DNA from: Liolophura sinensis | Taxonomy: Eukaryota; Mollusca; Polyplacophora; Chitonida; Chitonidae | Assembly (NCBI RefSeq): GCF_032854445.1 | Contig: NC_088295.1 | Location: 64,501-128,500 of the forward strand | Direction of reading: 5' to 3' | Length of the DNA stretch: 64,000 nt | Shown: piece by piece, positions 1 through 17,599 of the stretch | Layout of the letters: every line of letters begins with the position of its first letter | Position numbering within the stretch: position 1 is the first letter of the stretch | The notes under the pieces: model-generated | The model's input: the letters and a program-made list of their open reading frames with translations, nothing else | Database searches by the model: none | Told to the model about the DNA's origin: nothing | Program-made: the position numbers and the translations under genes

Positions 1-6795
<6,795 letters not shown>

Positions 6796-6860
6796 GGTAA
6801 AGTTCTGTTAATTCTGTTAACAGTACCGACTCCGTCGTTTCTCAATATCTCCTGACCAAA

Positions 6861-6990
6861 TTCCCATTGTATCCCCAAACCAAAGTCACTGTGGACGTGT
6901 ACAATACTGTGCCCGTCGTTCCCATTGTATCCCCAGACCAAAGTCACTGTGGACGTGTACAATACTGTGCCCGTCGTTTCCATTATACCC
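6861..6990. repeat. 58-bp tandem duplication in gene 1 3' UTR
   Basis: Two nearly identical 58-base copies start at 6861 and 6919, followed by a partial third from about 6977. It begins some 65 bases after the gene 1 stop codon, so it would lie in the 3' untranslated region. Confidence 0.93.
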
Positions 6991-7081
6991 CTTTATAAGT
7001 TTGTGTGAACGTGATTTATTGACATAGTTATTACAGTGATCACTATTGACAAATGACTGATCAGAACTGATAAACAACGTG

Positions 7082-7087
7082 AATAAA
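7082..7087 (+). promoter_or_regulatory. Candidate polyadenylation signal of gene 1
   Basis: AATAAA lies about 290 bases after the gene 1 stop codon and before the Tc1-like element. It is the first canonical signal I see downstream; use is not shown. Confidence 0.5.
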
Positions 7088-7367
7088 ATACTTTGCCAAC
7101 GCCAACATATGACAAATGAGAGTAGATACCATTTATCTGCCAAGTTTGTAACCGACGGAGAATATCGCGCTGGTTAGAGGATTTTCGCCAAATGTTACCC
7201 AAGGTGGTTAACACCTAGTTTGATCTCTTTTACGACAGATCATAAATATGTGTAAGTCTCTTAATCTAATCTTAACCTTGCCTTATCTTGCACCAAACCC
7301 CAAAACCGTTTTTTAATACAGGTTCTTGATAAAGCATACCAATGTAGCCACTTCCTTTGCTCTGTAA

Positions 7368-7394
7368 TATACTATCCAAAAAAAGAAACGCATA
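7368..7394 (+). repeat. Left terminal inverted repeat of the Tc1-like element
   Basis: 27 bases, perfect inverted match to 8881-8907, including the terminal TA of the presumed target duplication. Confidence 0.95.
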
Positions 7395-7698
7395 GGTGTT
7401 TTGTTTTATTTTAAAATGAAATAAATACATTTTGCCTTCATTTCATGAGCAAAATGTGTTTTAATATTGCTAATAGTCACAGTTAGCACACATTTTATTC
7501 CTCAAAACATTTCTTGGTTGAAAATGTTGAGTTTGGAGGCCGTTTTTGGAAGAAGTAAAAAATACAGCACCACACTGCATCACGTGCAGTCTTACACGCC
7601 GAACTTACGCATAAAAAGCATGCAGTGTGTGACTATAAAACCGCAACTTCGGGCCGGAAATCGGCGTCTTTCAAGTGGTGTTTTCAAGCTGATTCAAC

Positions 7699-8710
7699 AT
7701 GCCACGTCTTGACACTGTCACAAGAAATATTGCCATTGGAAGACTTCAAGCTGGAGAGTCCCAATCGTCCATTTCTAGGCGTCTACACGTCAGCCAGAGC
7801 ACGATTTCACGGCTTGCTGCCCGCTACAACAATACTAGGACAACAAATGACCGTCGGCGTTCAGGTCGACCACGTGTCACTACAGCAGCCCAAGATCGCT
7901 ACATAAGGGTCTTCCATTTGCGTGACAGTTGTGCTACAGCTGAAAGCACAGCAGCCAGCATACCGGGACTGAGGAGGATATCAGGTCAGACAGTGCGGAA
8001 CAGGCTGAATGAACATGGACTGAGGGCCAGGAGGCCCTATGTTGGGATCGTGCTGCGTCCTCACCATCGCGCCAATCGCCTCCGATGGTGTAACAACGTG
8101 ACTGACTGCATGGAATCTACGCAACTGGCGACGCATTTGGTTCAGTGATGAGTCCAGATTCCTATTGCAGAGACGTGATGGTAGAAACCGGGTTTACAGA
8201 CGTGCTCACGAACGTTATGCCCCTAACTGCGTACGCCAAGTGGACAGATTTGGTGGAGGGAGTGTGATGATATGGGCAGCAATATCGTATACTGGTCGTA
8301 CAAATCTTGTCCACGTTCAGGGAAATCTTACGGCCGTACGCTACCGAGACACCATCCTGCAGCCACACCTCTTACCTGTCATTGACGTTCAGCGGGAGTT
8401 GTTCCAGCAGGACAACGCCAGACCGCACACGGCACGTGTCACAAGGGACTTCCTCGCCGAAAACAATGTAAATGTGCTACCCTGGCCGTCCCGTTCCCCG
8501 GATCTTAACCCAATTGAGCATCTGTGGGATGAACTTGATCGACGTCTACGCCAACGTCAACCTCAACCTCAAACGCTTCAAGAGCAAGTTGCATGTTTGC
8601 AGGAGGAGTGGCAGAACATTCCCCAGGCCTCTATCCAGCGTCTCACCCAGTCCATGACAAGGCGTGTCAGAACTGTTATTCATGCCCGTGGTGGTCACAA
8701 CAGATACTGA
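7699..8710 (+). pseudogene. Tc1-family transposase (DD34E), one frameshift
   Basis: The N-terminal part (7699-8148) has the paired helix-turn-helix DNA-binding region (IGRLQAGESQSSISRRLHVS, then GRPRVTTAAQDRYI). The reading then shifts by one base between about 8095 and 8110. The other frame gives WRRIWFSDESRF, FGGGSVMIWAAIS, QQDNARPHTAR and SPDLNPIEHLWDEL, with stop at 8710. The second Asp and the Glu are separated by 34 residues, so this is the DD34E class of Tc1. All three catalytic residues are kept; only the frameshift breaks the gene, so the copy is dead or the base is a sequencing error. Confidence 0.93.
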
Positions 8711-8880
8711 CATTCCACTCAAGTGGGGGACTCATTGTGAGTGTCTTACCTCAAGTTGATTTCCTTGTTGTCTAGATATGGACCCGTCCTTAATCTGTGT
8801 AAAAAATATTTGCAGAATAGCAATTCTTATTTAGTTATGCATAATTGAAAAGACTGCATCACCTCCGCAAAAAACCGGGT

Positions 8881-8907
8881 TATGCGTTTCTTTTTTTGGA
8901 TAGTATA
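8881..8907 (-). repeat. Right terminal inverted repeat of the Tc1-like element
   Basis: 27 bases, perfect inverted match to 7368-7394. Confidence 0.95.
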
Positions 8908-9149
8908 ACAAGACAATATTTACTTCCAAAGCGCTGGTAAGACGTAGTCAAATTAATCATGCATTTAAGTAAATCAAGACATTGGAGAACCTGTGAGTAA
9001 GTTTTCTCGTCTAAAGTCAAATCACTTATCACTTTTCCGGCGTTTCTCTGATTTGTCACGATACTTCCAGCACCCATACTGTGCCCATCAGTAACATAAA
9101 AGTGCTGAGTAGTCACCAAGAGTGCCAGTGCTAAGAACACATCAACAGT

Positions 9150-9365
9150 ACCTGAACTCAGTGCACATCAACAGTGTCAGTACTGACTACCAAACAATAT
9201 TGTCAGTACTGAGTACCCACCAACAGTGTCAGTGCCAGTACTAAGAGCCCACCAACAGTGCCAGAGTACCAACTATTAGGGTAGGAAGTGAATACCCGCC
9301 AACAGAGTGAGTACTGAGTACCAACAAACAGTATCAGTCCTGAGTACCCACCAATAGTGTGAGTA
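9150..9365. repeat. Degenerate 25-bp repeat, leading edge of the 9.7-11.2 kb array
   Basis: Irregular copies of CACCAACAGTGTCAGTACTG-type units. The family resumes at 9712 after the inserted SINE-like element, so this is probably the broken left end of the same array. Confidence 0.8.
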
Positions 9366-9706
9366 CTGAGTATGCTTGGGGTTTAACACCGTACAATTTT
9401 CCAGTCACATGGCGACAAGGAGTCATTAAGTGTGTATTTATGTATTCTGTCTTCTTGTGACGTGGCGAGTCTACGCTGTCCAAGTGCTGCCGCCACTAAA
9501 GTATCATACGGAAGACACCAGACATGACACCCTCTCGGTGACATTATACTGACACCGGGCCAACCAATCATGTTTCCTTGCTTTAACCCATTAGTGCTGA
9601 GCACCAAGCTAAGCAGCAGCAAACAAGGCTTTCGTATGACCTGATTCGGGTTTGATCCCGGGCTTGCCGAATTCGAGGCGCTTTAACCATTAGGCCACCG
9701 AAGCGG
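9366..9706 (-). mobile_element. SINE family B (tRNA-derived), minus strand
   Basis: Read on the minus strand, it starts CCGCTTCGGTGGCCTAATGG, a box A-like tRNA head, and continues through GGGATCAAACCC near the box B position. Its body contains a stretch ending in GTCATGTCTGGTGTCTTCCG. It differs from SINE family A in both head and body. It interrupts the 25-bp repeat array, so it inserted after the array formed. Family assignment is by structure only. Confidence 0.65.
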
Positions 9707-9711
9707 CACCA

Positions 9712-11180
9712 GCAGTGACCAGCAGTCACTGAGACAAACCAGTGTCAATGCTAAGTACCCAAAAATGCCTCTACTGAGTGTTCACAGTGTGAGATACCTA
9801 GTACCCGCCAATACTGATATTCATCAGCAGTGTACAGGCTGAGTATTCACCAACAGTGACAATACTGAGATTCACCAGTAGTGTCCAGGATGAGTACTCT
9901 ACCAACAGTACTGAGGTTCACCAGCAGTGTCCAGGCTGCGTATTCACCAACGGTGACAATACCGAGATTCACCAGCAGTGTCCAGGATGAGTACTCTATC
10001 AACAGTACTGAGGTTCACCAGTAGTGTCCAAGCTGAGTATTCACCAATAGTGACAATTCTGAGATTCACAAGCAGTGTCCAGGATGAATACTCTTCCAAC
10101 AGTGCTGAGGCTCACTAGCAGTGTCCAGGCTGAGTTTTCACCAAAAGTGACAATACTGAGGTTCACCAGCAGTGTCCAGGCTGAGTATTCACCAATAGTG
10201 ACAATACTGTGATTCACCAGCAGTGTCCAGGCTGCGAATTCACCAACAGTGGCAATACAGAGACTCACCAGCAGTGTCCAGGATGAGTACTCTACCCACA
10301 GTACTGAGATTCACCAGCAGTGTCTAGGCTGAGTACTCACCAACAGTGACAATACTGAGATTCACTAGCAGTGTCCAGGATGAGTACTCTACCAACAGTA
10401 CTGAGGTTCACTAACAGTGTCCAGGCTGAGTACTCTACCAACAGTACTGAGGCTCACTAGCAGTGTCCAGGCTGAGTTTTCACCAAAAGTGACAATACTG
10501 AGGTTCACCAGCAGTGTCCAGGCTGAGTATTCACCAATAGTGACAATACTGTGATTCACCAGCAGTGTCCAGGTTGAGTACTCTACCAACAGTACTGTGA
10601 TTCACCAGCAGTGTCCAAGCTTAGTATTCACCAACAGTGTCAATACTAAGGTTCACCAGAAGTGTCCAGGCTGAGTATTCACCAACAGTGACAATACTGA
10701 GGTTCACCAGCAGTGTCCAGGATGAGTACTCTACCAACAGTACTGAAATTCACCAGCAGTGTCCAGGCTGAGCACTCACCAACAGTGACAATACTGAGAT
10801 TCACCAGCAGTGTCCAGGATGAGTACTCTACCAACAGTACTGAGGTTCACCAGCAGTGTCCAGGCTGAGTATTCACCAGCAGTATCAATACTGAGATTCA
10901 CGAGCAATGTCCAGGCTGAGTACTCACCAACAGTATCAATACTGAAATTCACCAGCAGCGTCCCGGATGAGTACCCGCCAACAGTGTCAATACTGAGACT
11001 CACCACCAGTGTCAAGGCTGAGTACTCACCAACGGTGTCAATACTGAGACTCACCAGCAGTGTCTAGGCTGTGTATCCGCCAACAGTATCAATACTGAGA
11101 CTCACCAGCAGTGTTCAGGATGAGTGCTCACCAGCAGTATTAATGCTGAATACTAAGCAACGGTATCAGTCCTGAGTATT
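9712..11180. repeat. 51-bp dimeric minisatellite (25+26)
   Basis: About 28 copies of a roughly 51-base unit made of two related halves: CACCAGCAGTGTCCAGGCTG and CACCAACAGTGACAATACTG, each followed by AG and a short linker. The halves align, so the array grew from a 25-base ancestor, then a dimer was amplified. No gene in it; open frames through it are repeat artefacts. Confidence 0.93.
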
Positions 11181-11727
11181 TGTTTATTCACCACATAATA
11201 TTACATGTATAATAATATAGTAATTACTATGAATCAAACAAGAACATAACATAAATAACCAGAAGAAATTAGGCGGGATAAAGCCCCAAGAGACTTTTCC
11301 CACGCCAAAACAAGAATATAAAGTTGTTTGAAAATGAAGAAAAATGGTGACACTAAATGTTGATAAGTAACAATAAACAGTGTTTAACACAAACACGTTG
11401 TGACCACCCAATTATTTAGTTGTCAGGTATTTAATAATTGTGATTTTAATTTGGATTTCATTAGTGAGATAGAAACAATAGATTTTAACTGATCGGTTAA
11501 CTTCTTTCAGATGACCAGAGATTTGAGAGAATAATGTAAGAAATCATTTCCAAAGAAAGGCTTAACGAAATTGAAGAGACTGGCCCTTGATCGAGGAGAG
11601 TGGACACTGGATTCTCTTACGAAATATCTACAGAAGCTTTTGGGTATCAATTCTTCCTGATAGAAAGATATATGTAAACAGTTACACAGAATATTTGTTC
11701 AGGGGATTTACTGGCAAGGTGTTGAGC
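11181..11727. other. AT-rich stretch without a recognised gene
   Basis: No exon or repeat array is seen. Given its place just after the reverse-transcriptase end of the decayed LINE at 11728-13472 (minus strand), it may hold that element's 3' untranslated region; this is inference. Confidence 0.4.
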
Positions 11728-13472
11728 TTAAGAATTAAAGGTTAAGACGATTTGATAATGTAATGATGCATATAGCTCGTTTTTGTATGTAAGCCAATGA
11801 TTGTAAATGGCTTTTATATGTGTTTCCCCATATAATATTACCATATGATACAAGTGTATTAGTGAGTAGAAAAGGGTGAGAGGGGTTACTTTATTAACGG
11901 ATCTACTTATATGGCGCATGATGTCCAGATTTCTAGAAACTTTCTTGCAAATGTAGCTAATTTGAAAAGTCCATTTAAGTTCATCAATAAAAAAAAAGAC
12001 CAAGAAACTTAAATTCAGTGACGTGTTCAATTGCATTTCTAGCTATGGTCAGTTTTAGAAGATTCCTGGGTATGGATTTGGAATTAGGTTTCACTATCAT
12101 AAATTAGGTTTTTGTGTGTTAAGAGAGAGAGACGATTTGAACAGATCCATATATGTACTTTATCAAGCTCATTCTACATCATGGTTGTGGCATCACTGGC
12201 TGAGTCTGAAGTCCGAAAAGTCTGAACTCATGATGTTAGCAAACAGAATGAAAGAAAGTAGATTTGATGCATTAGATTTATCCTTCCTGACAGATAGCTT
12301 CTGACAGGTCCTATGAAGCCAGTATGATTGGGTTTAGATAAAAGTATTTCACGGTTACTTTGATAAATCTAGGAAGGAAACAATGCTGTACTTTTTACTG
12401 TCACGGGCCTTCAAAGGTTGATCGTACAGACAGCACCCTGCAAGGGACGTTGGGGGGTTTGGCCTAAAGTCATACTGGTTAGCCGATATTACATCATTAT
12501 TGTCTAAGTGATGAAGCATCATAGAGCAAACTAGGTTTTTCAGAATTTTATTTGAACAAGGAAAGGCAGGAGATGGATCTGTAGTTTCTTCTGTGTTCAA
12601 GGGACCATTTTAATAAACCCGTATTAATTTGGCTATTTTGAACAAATCGGGCACGACACCTCTTGAGAGGGAAAGGTTTATAATAGCTGAACGAAGGGTG
12701 GATATGTGGCCGGGTAGTATATAGTTTTACGAGTGATATATGCGAATTTCATCTGCCCCACCTGATGCACATTACTTTAAGGAGGGCATAGTAGCGCATA
12801 TGTCGGCCGGAGTTTCTACTGAAAAACTGAAATGGGAGCTCAATAAAATCTTGAAAACTTACCATATCTACAGACATGACTGCAGAAGAATCTGAATCCA
12901 GCTTCGGGGCCATTGTGCTAAAATACTGCTAAGCAATAGTCAGTTTGTCAGTGGTATTGATTCCATTTATGTTGAAAGAAGATAAGTTGCCACATTTTTT
13001 CGTATTTAACATTTAGTGAAGAATCTTCCATGCACGTTTGATACTGTCATGTGATTTCATTATTTTCGAGAAACGCTTTGGACAGGTGGTGATGCTCAGC
13101 TTTAAATAAATTAATGTTAAATTCACTCGTGATTAAATTCACTCATGATTACACATGATTACATACAGCGACTAGATTGAACAAGTGAAATTAAATGGTT
13201 GCTTAATTTCACCAGCAGGGCGATATACAATAAAATAATTGGAATTCTGATGTTCAATTTCGACAAACAGAAATTCATAACCGTCTTTAATGTAGCTCAA
13301 ATCCTCCGAGAGTACACGTTTGAATATTTTCATTCACATATAGGACTAGATCCCCTTCCTCACTGTTCTTGCGTGCTAGAGAAAATATCCTACATCCTGG
13401 TACTATAAAGCCAGAAATTAAGAACCGAACATTTGTGATTAACACTATGAACCAAAAATTTGTGACTAACAC
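11728..13472 (-). pseudogene. Decayed non-LTR retrotransposon (LINE), minus strand
   Basis: Pieces of one LINE ORF2 appear in order on the minus strand. At 13472-13287 an endonuclease fragment reads GFIVPGCRIFSLARKNSEEG then LYVNENIQT. Around 12680-12600 the frame gives LSRGVVPDLFKIAKLIRVY. At 12600-12355 reverse-transcriptase fingers give NKILKNLVCSMMLHHLDNN and SIVSFLDLSK. At 12036-11728 a C-terminal part gives DELKWTFQISYICKKVSRNL and LTLFYSLIHLY. Frames are broken and the YADD region was not found, so it is dead and internally deleted. The family resembles jockey/CR1-type LINEs; exact clade is not assigned. Confidence 0.8.
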
Positions 13473-13611
13473 TATGAATTAATCCAATAATTTCGTTAAA
13501 ATACTCTTCGACAATTTAGATGGAAAAATGATAAGGACCAGTGTTCCCGTTTTCATATTTTTTCAGTGGGAAATTTCATATGCATTTTCATCAGTGACAA
13601 CTGTATTACGC

Positions 13612-13826
13612 TTGAAGTCATTAAGATCTACGAGTTTAAGTCCATCTCATGCTGGCTTCCTGTGCGGCCGTATTTGGGAAGGTCCTTCAGCGACCTGCGG
13701 ATGGACGTGGGTTTCGCCCTGGCTCTCCCCTGTTGCCTCCCACCATAATGCTGACCGCCGTCGTATTAGTGAAATATTCTTGAGTATGGCGTAGAATACA
13801 AATCAAATAAATAAATAAATTAATAT
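13612..13826 (+). mobile_element. SINE family A copy
   Basis: Runs from a decayed box B region (GAGTTTAAGTCCA) through CTGCGGATGGACGTGGGTTT, CTCCCACCATAATGCTGACC, the GCCGTCGTATTAGTGAAATA core and an AAAT-rich tail ending near 13826. The tRNA head is missing or too decayed to see. Confidence 0.88.
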
Positions 13827-14821
13827 CTACAAGGGAAACCTTCCTGCAACCTGGACGGCCAAACTGGAGAGGGGAGGATTCAAATACCCTTAGAAAGAAG
13901 CTGTTGACTTGTTTTTATCAGCAAAGCTGATACTTCAAGATTATGTGGACATGAACTGTGTGTCATTAAATTCATTGAACACTGATAATCTGTTAGAAAC
14001 ACTCCTGGAAGCAGAACATGCGAATAGATCATGGAGTATTCCTGTACCAGGTCTGTGTCAGAGGATGTCCCTTCATGACAAACTCTTGTGACTGTTCCTC
14101 ACGTTTCGTGACTTTGCCTCGATCAAGTACATCAAGAAACAGACATTATTAACTGTGGGATGACCACATCAGTTTCCCTGTTGATCAAAATTTTGCGAAC
14201 AGTTGTGAACATTTGCTGACTACTTTCTGGGTTTACCCTCAGGAATGAAACTTTGTGGACAAAGCTTATCGAGCAGCTTCCATGTTAACGAGGCTTTCGA
14301 CTTCAGCATGGAAAGGATTTAGCAGCCTCATCCATGTATCCGCACTGCTCAACGTTACGGCAGCAATCCTTGGCAATGCTGCATCATCCCTTGAATGACC
14401 ACTGGTGTTATGTGGATCCAACTTGATTCGTGTTAATGCTCCCACTAGAAGTCCTAGGAAGGCTGTCTTTCATACATCCAAAGTGCATAGATGGTCTGCT
14501 TTTCTGCACTGCTTTTCTGCATAAACTCTGCTAATAAGCTGGTTATGAAGTGAGTAAGAGTAACAGTTGTCTGGGTTGAGGTCAACAACCTGATCGACTT
14601 GCAGAATACCAACATTATGGCCAATTTATTTATGAAAAATCTACACTGATAGAGTTATCGATGTTAACTACAGTGAAGATGAAATTTCCTTGAAAAAATG
14701 TGACAAATGTAAATTCAGCTTGACTGGGCTTGCCGGACTCTCACTCCTGCCAATCAGCGACAATTCTTCATTACTGGAAATATACATTTTTTATTGCATA
14801 CTACGTCAGAGACACACTCTT
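13827..14821. other. Stretch without a recognised gene
   Basis: A plus-strand frame at 13909-14091 follows an acceptor-like TTTTTATCAG and reads LLETLLEAEHANRSWSIPV. Further coding-like fragments with stops follow to about 14400. I recognise no family; it could be an old pseudogene or mobile-element remnant. Confidence 0.3.
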
Positions 14822-14868
14822 AATTTATTTATTTATTCATCTGATTGGTGTTTTATGCCGTATTTGAG
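14822..14868 (-). mobile_element. SINE family A tail fragment, minus strand
   Basis: TTATTTATTTATTCATCTGA followed by TTGGTGTTTTATGCCGTATT is the reverse complement of the SINE A 3' end. Only the last 45-50 bases remain. Confidence 0.7.
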
Positions 14869-15016
14869 AACTACGTGATTCAAGAATTAGTATACATAAT
14901 TATAGGTTTACCTGAAGGTAAATATTCAATGTCAAGTATTAGTTTACGTAAAGAAAATATAAATGTGGAAATAACACAGTAGAGATTAGCAGAGCCAGGA
15001 TAAATTTGACGGTTTC

Positions 15017-15056
15017 AATAAATAAATAAATAAATAAATAAATAAATAGATAAATA
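15017..15056. repeat. (AAAT)n microsatellite
   Basis: About ten AAAT units with one change near the end. It may be an expanded SINE-type tail, but no SINE core is seen next to it. Confidence 0.9.
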
Positions 15057-15127
15057 ATGACCTTTCACGCTAATCAGTCGTGTTTCTACTTGATGTTTTC
15101 CCGAAAAGCGGCAATGGATAAATACAC

Positions 15128-15361
15128 CTATTGGCAATAGATTTCTGGACATAGATATTGCCACGATTTACAAGGTTGTTCTGGTTGAACTTCAGCGTCA
15201 GTTTCACTCTTGGTGTCAGGGTCTTCCTCAAATTCTGTGTAGTCCTCTAGCAACTGAAGAACATCTAAATCTTTCCATTTGGCAAACTCATCCCTGGGAG
15301 ATATATATTTCATGTCGTAAGGTTTGAAGATCGTTGTGTTATGTTCAATGACAGCAAGCAA
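15128..15361 (-). CDS. Orphan open frame, acidic, possible exon
   Basis: A minus-strand frame of about 77 codons, open a few codons further upstream, ends in TAG at 15128. Composition looks coding: it reads HNTTIFKPYDMKYISPRDEF, then KWKDLDVLQLLEDY, then an acidic run FEEDPDTKSETDAEV and a Cys-containing end. There is no ATG at the left edge; the first Met is in YDMKY, so it may be a terminal exon or a short gene starting there. I recognise no family, and both neighbours are repeats. It could be the coding remnant of a mobile element. Confidence 0.3.
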   Translation of the reverse strand: MLAVIEHNTTIFKPYDMKYISPRDEFAKWKDLDVLQLLEDYTEFEEDPDTKSETDAEVQPEQPCKSWQYLCPEIYCQ

Positions 15362-15539
15362 AATGGCGTCCGTTTAATTTTTTTTCTCTGGCAAACATAA
15401 CTATACGCGTGCGCATTTGGTTTTACAAATCTCCGTCTTTTCATGGTTACATGTCGGCAATGATCGTTTATCCCCGTAAGCGAGTGCTACATCTGTTAAC
15501 CACTGACGCATGAAGTTAAGCTAAACCTTACCGAGAACA

Positions 15540-16500
15540 GCTTGAGTACTCACCAGCAGTGTCAAGGCTAAGTACCCAACAGCAGTGTTAAGGCTGAGTA
15601 CACAACAGCAGTGTCAAAGCTGAGTACTCAGTATTGACCCCATTGGTTGTACTAGTACCCAGTATTCACAATTTTGATAGATTCTCAGTGCTCCCACTGT
15701 TGGTGGATATTTAATACTGATACTGTTGGCTGGAACTCAGTACTGACACTTCTGGCGGGCGCTGGGTGCTCACACTGGTTGTGATTAGACACACCGTACC
15801 GGTGCTGTTGCTTGACACTGAGAACAGACACAGTTGATCGATGCTTAACAATGACTGTTCGAGATATTCAGTACTCACGCTGTTACTCGGTACTAACAAT
15901 GTTAATTTGTGCTCAGTTCTTACACTGATGGTAGGTACTGAATATTGCGGATTAGTACTGAGCCTTGGCACTGTTGATGAGTATCAGTACTGATCTTGAT
16001 GGTGAGTTTCAGAATTGATACTGTTGCTGGGTACTCAGTCTTGACACTTCTGGTGAGTATTAGTCTTCGCACTGCTGGTGAGTGTCAGTCTTGTGACTGC
16101 TGGTGAGTATTAGTACTGATACTGTTGGTGTGTACTCAGCCTTGACACTGCCATATTGAGTACTAGTACCAACCAATAGGGTCAATACTGAGTACCCGCC
16201 AAGAGCACGATTACTGATTACCCATAGCCTTGTCAGTACTGAGTATCTATTATCAGTGTAAGTTTTAAGTACCAAACAACAGTGTCAGTACTGAGTACCC
16301 ACCACTAGTGTCAGAACTGGTACTGAATACCCACCAACACTAACAGTACAGAATACCCGCCAACTGTGTCAGTGCTGTGTACTCACCCAACGGTGTCAGT
16401 ACAGACTATCAACTCAAGGTGTCGGTACTGACTACCCACCAACGCTGGCAGCACTGAGTATCCACCAACAGTATCAACACTGAGACTGGCCAGCAGTGTC
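15540..16500. repeat. 25-bp repeat family in alternating orientation
   Basis: The same family as 9712-11180. Units read forward at about 15540-15640 (CACCAGCAGTGTCAAGGCTG), reversed at about 15690-16150 (CTGTTGGTGGGTACTC-type), and forward again at about 16150-16500. Units are more diverged than in the 9.7-kb array. Confidence 0.85.
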
Positions 16501-16504
16501 AGTG

Positions 16505-16812
16505 CTGAGACGGATAGACGGTTTTTCACTATGTGATCTCAACAGAGGAATAGAAGGTCCTTCACTATGTGATCTGAACAGACGGGTAGACGGTTCTTTA
16601 GTGTGTGGCCTGAACAGAGTGGTTGACGGTTCTTCACTGTTTGGTGTGAATAGTCTGGTAGACGGTTCCTCACTGTGTGGTCTGAACAGACGGGTAGACG
16701 GTTCCTCACTGTGTGGTCTGAACAGACGGGTAGACGGTTCCTCACTGTGTGGTCTGAACATATGGGTAGATGGTTCCTTACGTTGCGATCTGAACCAATT
16801 GGGAGACTTTTA
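16505..16812. repeat. 36-bp minisatellite
   Basis: About eight copies of a 36-base unit with core GGTAGACGGTTCCTCACTGT and GTGGTCTGAACA. The middle copies are almost identical and the outer ones diverged. Because 36 is a multiple of three, frames stay open on both strands (95-105 codons); this is not evidence of a gene. Confidence 0.93.
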
Positions 16813-17006
16813 AAAACTATGTGTTCTGAAATCCTACACGTCCGGGTATTGTTGTAGCTCTAAGGGTGGCCGTGGTGGGTCTGTGACATAACTAACGAAC
16901 GCGCATCAACCTGCCCTGCCCTGCACTGCAGTTCTGATACGTGGTTGGCCGGTCTGGGTACGTCACGTTGTGACCTCTGTGCCTGACGACACGTGAAAAA
17001 AGCTGA

Positions 17007-17339
17007 CTACAAGAAAAGCCGAGTCACCAGTCTACAATCTGCCAATGGCGTTGTTATAGAAAAGACAGTGATTTAGAAATTAATACTTGGTGGAAGCATT
17101 TAGCCCACTATATTGATGACACACATGTACTTGCCAAACCCAAGAACTATACCCAACGATATGGAACAAACCGCACTCTAAAATTCGCCGATGAAGGCCC
17201 CCCACATCCCCCACCCCGTATACAGATCTTCACTTTTTGGATATATAAACCTTTGCTGGAATGTCCACCACAATTTACCGGAAATCTACTTGGTCTAGAC
17301 TATATTTCCATTATAACAGCTTCTACCATGGAAAACTGA
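17007..17339 (+). CDS. Orphan open frame, possible exon or pseudogene piece
   Basis: An open frame of 110 codons before TGA at 17337-17339, bounded upstream by TGA at 17004. An acceptor-like CTGACTACAAG sits at its left edge and there is no early ATG, so an internal or terminal exon is more likely than a complete gene. It reads EINTWWKHLAHYIDDTHVL, KPKNYTQRYGTNRTLKF, a Pro-rich stretch and FTGNLLGLDYISIITAS. I do not recognise the family. It lies between a minisatellite and a decayed LINE, so mobile-element origin is possible. Confidence 0.3.
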   Translation, partial: LQEKPSHQSTICQWRCYRKDSDLEINTWWKHLAHYIDDTHVLAKPKNYTQRYGTNRTLKFADEGPPHPPPRIQIFTFWIYKPLLECPPQFTGNLLGLDYISIITASTMEN

Positions 17340-17599
17340 AACTGCCTGGATACACCCCGTGTTAACAAAAGAGAGCTTGCAAGAACATGAAACCTTGCAA
17401 CAATGACGTTTTAATTGACAGAAAATTTACTGACTATCTACTCCTTGCTAATGCTAATAAGCGTAAAGACGACGAACGCCTGAATATTTGGTTGGCCTTT
17501 CTTTGAATATACATGTAACTTTATTACGGATCAGCCCAAGAACATGACATAAGACCAAATGGACAATTTGTAGAACTTAGACAGCGGTTTAGTTTGAAG

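Larger units (their letters stand above)
7368..8907 (+). mobile_element. Tc1-like DNA transposon, nearly intact
   Basis: A 1.54-kb element bounded by 27-base inverted repeats (7368-7394 and 8881-8907) that are identical base for base. The outermost TA at each side is probably the TA target duplication, leaving 25-bp TIRs starting TACTATCC. It encodes one transposase in two frames (see 7699-8710). It lies just downstream of gene 1 in the same orientation. Identical termini and a nearly open gene suggest recent insertion. Confidence 0.95.

Noticed and set aside
16474-16813. Open frames on both strands with 12-residue repeats
   Set aside because: A 36-base tandem repeat without stops. Being open on both strands is a repeat artefact.
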